From assembly GCA_937965795.1 (NCBI GenBank), contig CALCMD010000125.1, positions 1-7,871 of the forward strand: a stretch of DNA of 7,871 nt. Reading direction: 5' to 3'. Shown here in pieces: positions 5,441 to 7,871 of this stretch. The notes under the pieces were generated by a model. It was not told the DNA's origin, ran no database searches, and saw only the letters and a list, made by a program, of their open reading frames with translations. This DNA is from an uncultured Lachnospiraceae bacterium (GTDB lineage: Bacteria > Bacillota > Clostridia > Lachnospirales > Lachnospiraceae). Position 1 is the stretch's first letter; every line of letters begins with the position of its first letter. The position numbers and the translations under genes are program-made.

Positions 5441-7780
5441 ATGACTTTAAAGGATTTACCGATTGGCAAGACGGCCACGATTCTCACCACGGGGGGAGAG
5501 GGAGCGCTGCGTCAGCATTTTCTTGACATGGGGCTGATTCCGGGGGCGGACGTCACGATGGTGAAATATGCGCCTATGGGAGATCCCATACAGGTGCAGA
5601 TACATAGTTATGAGCTGACCCTGCGGCTTGCCGATGCAGAGAAAATCGGGATTGAAGATATACGGGAAGAGGAAACAGAGAAGACGGCTTTGGAAAGAAG
5701 AGCGATTCCGCATCCGGGACTTGGAGAGGGTGGAAAATATCACAATAAAGCGGAGGAAACCCCTTTGCCGGACAGTGAGATGCTGACTTTTGCGCTTGCG
5801 GGAAACCAGAATTGCGGAAAGACGACGCTGTTTAACCAGTTGACGGGTTCCAGCCAGCATGTGGGGAATTTTCCGGGTGTGACGGTAGACAGGAAGGACG
5901 GAACCATCAAAGGGCAGAAGAATACGTGTGTGACAGATCTTCCGGGTATCTATTCCATGTCCCCTTATTCCAGTGAGGAGATCGTAACCAGGAATTTTGT
6001 TTTAAACGAGCATCCGAGAGGAATTATAAACATTGTGGATGCGACGAATATTGAGAGAAACCTGTATCTCACGATGCAGCTTATGGAGCTGGATGTTCCG
6101 ATGGTTCTGGCGCTGAATATGATGGATGAGGTGCGGGAAAACGGAGGCGCCATTCTGGTCAATGAAATGGAGGAGCTTCTGGGGATTCCGGTCGTTCCGA
6201 TCTCGGCGGCAAAGAATGAGGGCATTGACGAGCTGATCAATCACGCGCTGCATGTGGCAAAATATCAGGAGCGGCCGGGAAGAATGGACTTTTGCGATGT
6301 GGATGATCATGGAGGCGCGGTGCACAGGTGTCTGCATGGCATTATGCACATGATCGAGGATCATGCGAAGAAAGCAGAAATCCCAATCCGCTTTGCCGCA
6401 GGAAAACTGGCGGAGGGAGATCCTCTGATTCTGGAGCGGCTTGGCCTGGATGAGAATGAAAAGGAAGCTTTAGAGCACATCACGAAGCAGATGGAGACAG
6501 AGAGGGGACTTGACCGGGCGGCGGCTCTGGCAGATATGCGGTATACCTTTATCGAAAAAATCTGCCGGGAAACGGTCGTAAAGCCGAAGGAGAGCATTGA
6601 ACATGCCCGGAGCAGAAAGATGGACAGGATTTTAACAGGAAAATATACGGCGATTCCCTGCTTTGTGGCAATTATGGCGGCAGTATTCTGGCTGACCTTC
6701 CAGGTCATCGGCGAGGGACTCTCGGCGCTTCTGGAAATGGGGATCGACTGGGTGACAGGGGCTGTGGAGGGAGCCATGACAGCCTGGAATGTGAATGAAG
6801 TGCTCCGTTCCCTGATTATCGACGGTATTTTCAATGGCGTGGGAAGCGTGCTGAGTTTTCTTCCGATTATCGTGACGCTGTTCTTTTTCCTTTCCATGCT
6901 GGAGGACAGCGGTTATATGGCAAGAGTCGCTTTCGTGATGGATAAATTGCTTCGAAAGATCGGGCTATCGGGAAGAAGCATCGTACCAATGCTGATCGGG
7001 TTCGGGTGTACTGTGCCGGGCGTGATGGCGAGCCGTACCCTGCCTTCTGAACGGGATCGGAAAATGACGATTCTTCTGACGCCTTTTATGAGCTGTTCTG
7101 CGAAACTTCCGATCTATGCGTTTTTCACGGCGGCGTTTTTCCCTGCTTATGGGGCGCTTGTGATGGTTGGCCTGTATTTTGGCGGGATTCTTGTAGGAAT
7201 CCTCATGGCGCTGCTGCTGCGTGGGACTGTGTTTAAAGGGGAAGCGGTTCCGTTTGTCATGGAGCTGCCGAATTACCGGCTGCCTGGAGCGAAAAACGTA
7301 GGGCAGCTTTTATGGGAGAAGGCAAAGGACTTTTTACAGAGGGCTTTTACCGTGATTTTTATAGCAACGATGGTGATTTGGTTCCTTCAGACCTTTGATT
7401 TGCGCCTGAATCTCGTGACAGACTCCCAGGACAGTATTCTTGCTGCTTTGGCGGGCGTGATTTCCCCGGTTTTTGCACCTCTGGGGTTTGGGGACTGGAG
7501 AATTTCTACGGCGCTGATTACCGGATTTATGGCGAAAGAAAGCGTGGTTTCTACCCTCTCTGTCCTTTATGGGACGACGGCGGCTCTGACACAGGCTCTG
7601 ACGCCGGCGGCAGCGGGGAGTCTTTTGATTTTCTGTCTGCTCTATACGCCGTGCGTGGCGGCCGTTGCTTCTATTAAAAGGGAGCTTGGAAGCCGTCTGG
7701 CGGCGGGGGTCGTCGTTGGCCAGTGTGTGATCGCGTGGGTGGCGGCGTTTGGCGGTTATCTGGTTTTTCGTATTTTTTAA
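5441..7780 (+). CDS. feoB: FeoA-FeoB fusion ferrous iron transporter
   Basis: This 779-aa membrane protein imports ferrous iron, powered or gated by GTP. Residues 1-75 are a FeoA SH3-like domain (MTLKDLPIGK, LDMGLIPGADV). A charged linker of about 40 residues leads to the G domain: G1 GNQNCGKT (121-128), G2 T148 in FPGVTV, G3 DLPG (166-169), G4 NMMD (226-229) and G5 SAAK (255-258). A helical cytosolic segment follows to about 400, then roughly ten hydrophobic segments between 403 and 775. These carry the conserved gate motifs with C523 (GFGCTVPG), C552 (SCSAKLP) and C738 (LLYTPC). All expected motifs are intact. Stand-alone FeoA and FeoB are common elsewhere; fused forms are known in several anaerobes. 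ATG 5441 follows GGAGGA (5427-5432) at 8 bases. The ATG at 5433 reads Met-Gly-Lys-stop and is not used. No clear terminator follows. Confidence 0.96.
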   Translation: MTLKDLPIGKTATILTTGGEGALRQHFLDMGLIPGADVTMVKYAPMGDPIQVQIHSYELTLRLADAEKIGIEDIREEETEKTALERRAIPHPGLGEGGKYHNKAEETPLPDSEMLTFALAGNQNCGKTTLFNQLTGSSQHVGNFPGVTVDRKDGTIKGQKNTCVTDLPGIYSMSPYSSEEIVTRNFVLNEHPRGIINIVDATNIERNLYLTMQLMELDVPMVLALNMMDEVRENGGAILVNEMEELLGIPVVPISAAKNEGIDELINHALHVAKYQERPGRMDFCDVDDHGGAVHRCLHGIMHMIEDHAKKAEIPIRFAAGKLAEGDPLILERLGLDENEKEALEHITKQMETERGLDRAAALADMRYTFIEKICRETVVKPKESIEHARSRKMDRILTGKYTAIPCFVAIMAAVFWLTFQVIGEGLSALLEMGIDWVTGAVEGAMTAWNVNEVLRSLIIDGIFNGVGSVLSFLPIIVTLFFFLSMLEDSGYMARVAFVMDKLLRKIGLSGRSIVPMLIGFGCTVPGVMASRTLPSERDRKMTILLTPFMSCSAKLPIYAFFTAAFFPAYGALVMVGLYFGGILVGILMALLLRGTVFKGEAVPFVMELPNYRLPGAKNVGQLLWEKAKDFLQRAFTVIFIATMVIWFLQTFDLRLNLVTDSQDSILAALAGVISPVFAPLGFGDWRISTALITGFMAKESVVSTLSVLYGTTAALTQALTPAAAGSLLIFCLLYTPCVAAVASIKRELGSRLAAGVVVGQCVIAWVAAFGGYLVFRIF

Positions 7781-7784
7781 CGAC

Positions 7785-7794
7785 TTAGCGCTAA
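7785..7794. repeat. Perfect 10-base palindrome after feoB
   Basis: TTAGCGCTAA reads the same on both strands, five bases after the feoB stop codon and abutting the right repeat. It has no counterpart beside the left repeat copy. It could be a protein site or mark the junction of the repeat. It is too short and loopless to act as a terminator. Confidence 0.4.
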
Positions 7795-7871
7795 ATTCTG
7801 GTTTGGCGGGGAGTTTGCGTTCCTTCCGTACGCAGGTCGGGTGGAAACGTATCTCACGCAAACGGGGGCAG
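7793..7871 (-). repeat. Right copy of the inverted repeat bounding the window
   Basis: This 79-base stretch is the reverse complement of 9-86 with four mismatches and one extra base, and it may continue past the window end. Unlike the left copy, it retains an internal dyad: GTTTGCGT (7813-7820) pairs with ACGCAAAC (7856-7863), with TTCC (7824-7827) facing GGAA (7843-7846) inside the loop. It follows feoB directly and is the only structured sequence that might end feoB transcription, although no T run follows within view. Confidence 0.85.

Noticed and set aside
5433..5444. Three-codon frame Met-Gly-Lys-stop overlapping the feoB start (ATGA)
   Set aside because: Its ATG directly abuts the GGAGGA Shine-Dalgarno sequence, which is correctly spaced only for ATG 5441; a regulatory minigene is unsupported.
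7334..7861. 175-codon minus-strand frame that begins in the right repeat and runs into feoB
   Set aside because: Its composition is extremely basic (Arg, Lys, His) and it is antisense to conserved FeoB membrane segments; the other repeat copy does not lead into a comparable gene.
9..7871. A composite transposon or integrated element bounded by the inverted repeats
   Set aside because: No transposase, integrase or resolvase is present and the cargo looks like ordinary chromosomal genes; the repeats alone do not show mobility.

Overview
The window looks like chromosomal DNA of a Gram-positive, low-to-mid-GC anaerobe of the class Clostridia, most likely Lachnospiraceae. The evidence is five collinear genes with purine-rich Shine-Dalgarno sequences, sigma-A type promoters with 17-base spacers, a Bacillus/Clostridium-type LexA box, a FeoA-FeoB fusion iron transporter and an HPr-like protein. 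This placement is inferred from gene style, not from a marker gene.

Layout. Positions 9-86 hold one copy of a ~78-base repeat; an inverted copy closes the window at 7793-7871. Between 105 and 180 lies a dense regulatory region: a promoter overlapped by one strong and two weaker SOS-box-like sites. It drives a two-gene operon (201-1493 and 1494-2264): a radical SAM protein with a C-terminal helix-hairpin-helix (TIGR03916 type) and its obligate partner (TIGR03915/DUF4130 type). This pair is predicted to act in DNA repair or modification, but its chemistry is unknown to me. After a ~300-base gene-free stretch with its own near-consensus promoter and a structured leader comes a 78-codon HPr-fold protein (2573-2809) that lacks the phosphorylatable histidine but keeps the regulatory serine region. 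A strong intrinsic terminator (2836-2870) follows.

Positions 2889-2942 form a long near-perfect hairpin just downstream of a weak promoter, so the next mRNA may begin with this stem-loop. That mRNA encodes a 793-aa fusion of a Cas4/RecB-type PD-(D/E)XK nuclease domain to an XPD/DinG-type iron-sulfur helicase (3003-5384). A good promoter lies inside the end of that gene and drives a 779-aa FeoA-FeoB ferrous iron transporter (5441-7780).

Together, the first, second and fourth genes look like DNA damage functions: a possibly LexA-controlled radical SAM pair and a helicase-nuclease. Two of the three proteins carry predicted 4Fe-4S clusters and the neighbouring gene imports ferrous iron. A functional link between iron supply and the repair proteins is only an inference from adjacency. 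The most notable points are the SOS-like control of the radical SAM pair, the 5' hairpin before the helicase-nuclease, the histidine-less HPr-like protein and the inverted repeats at the window ends.
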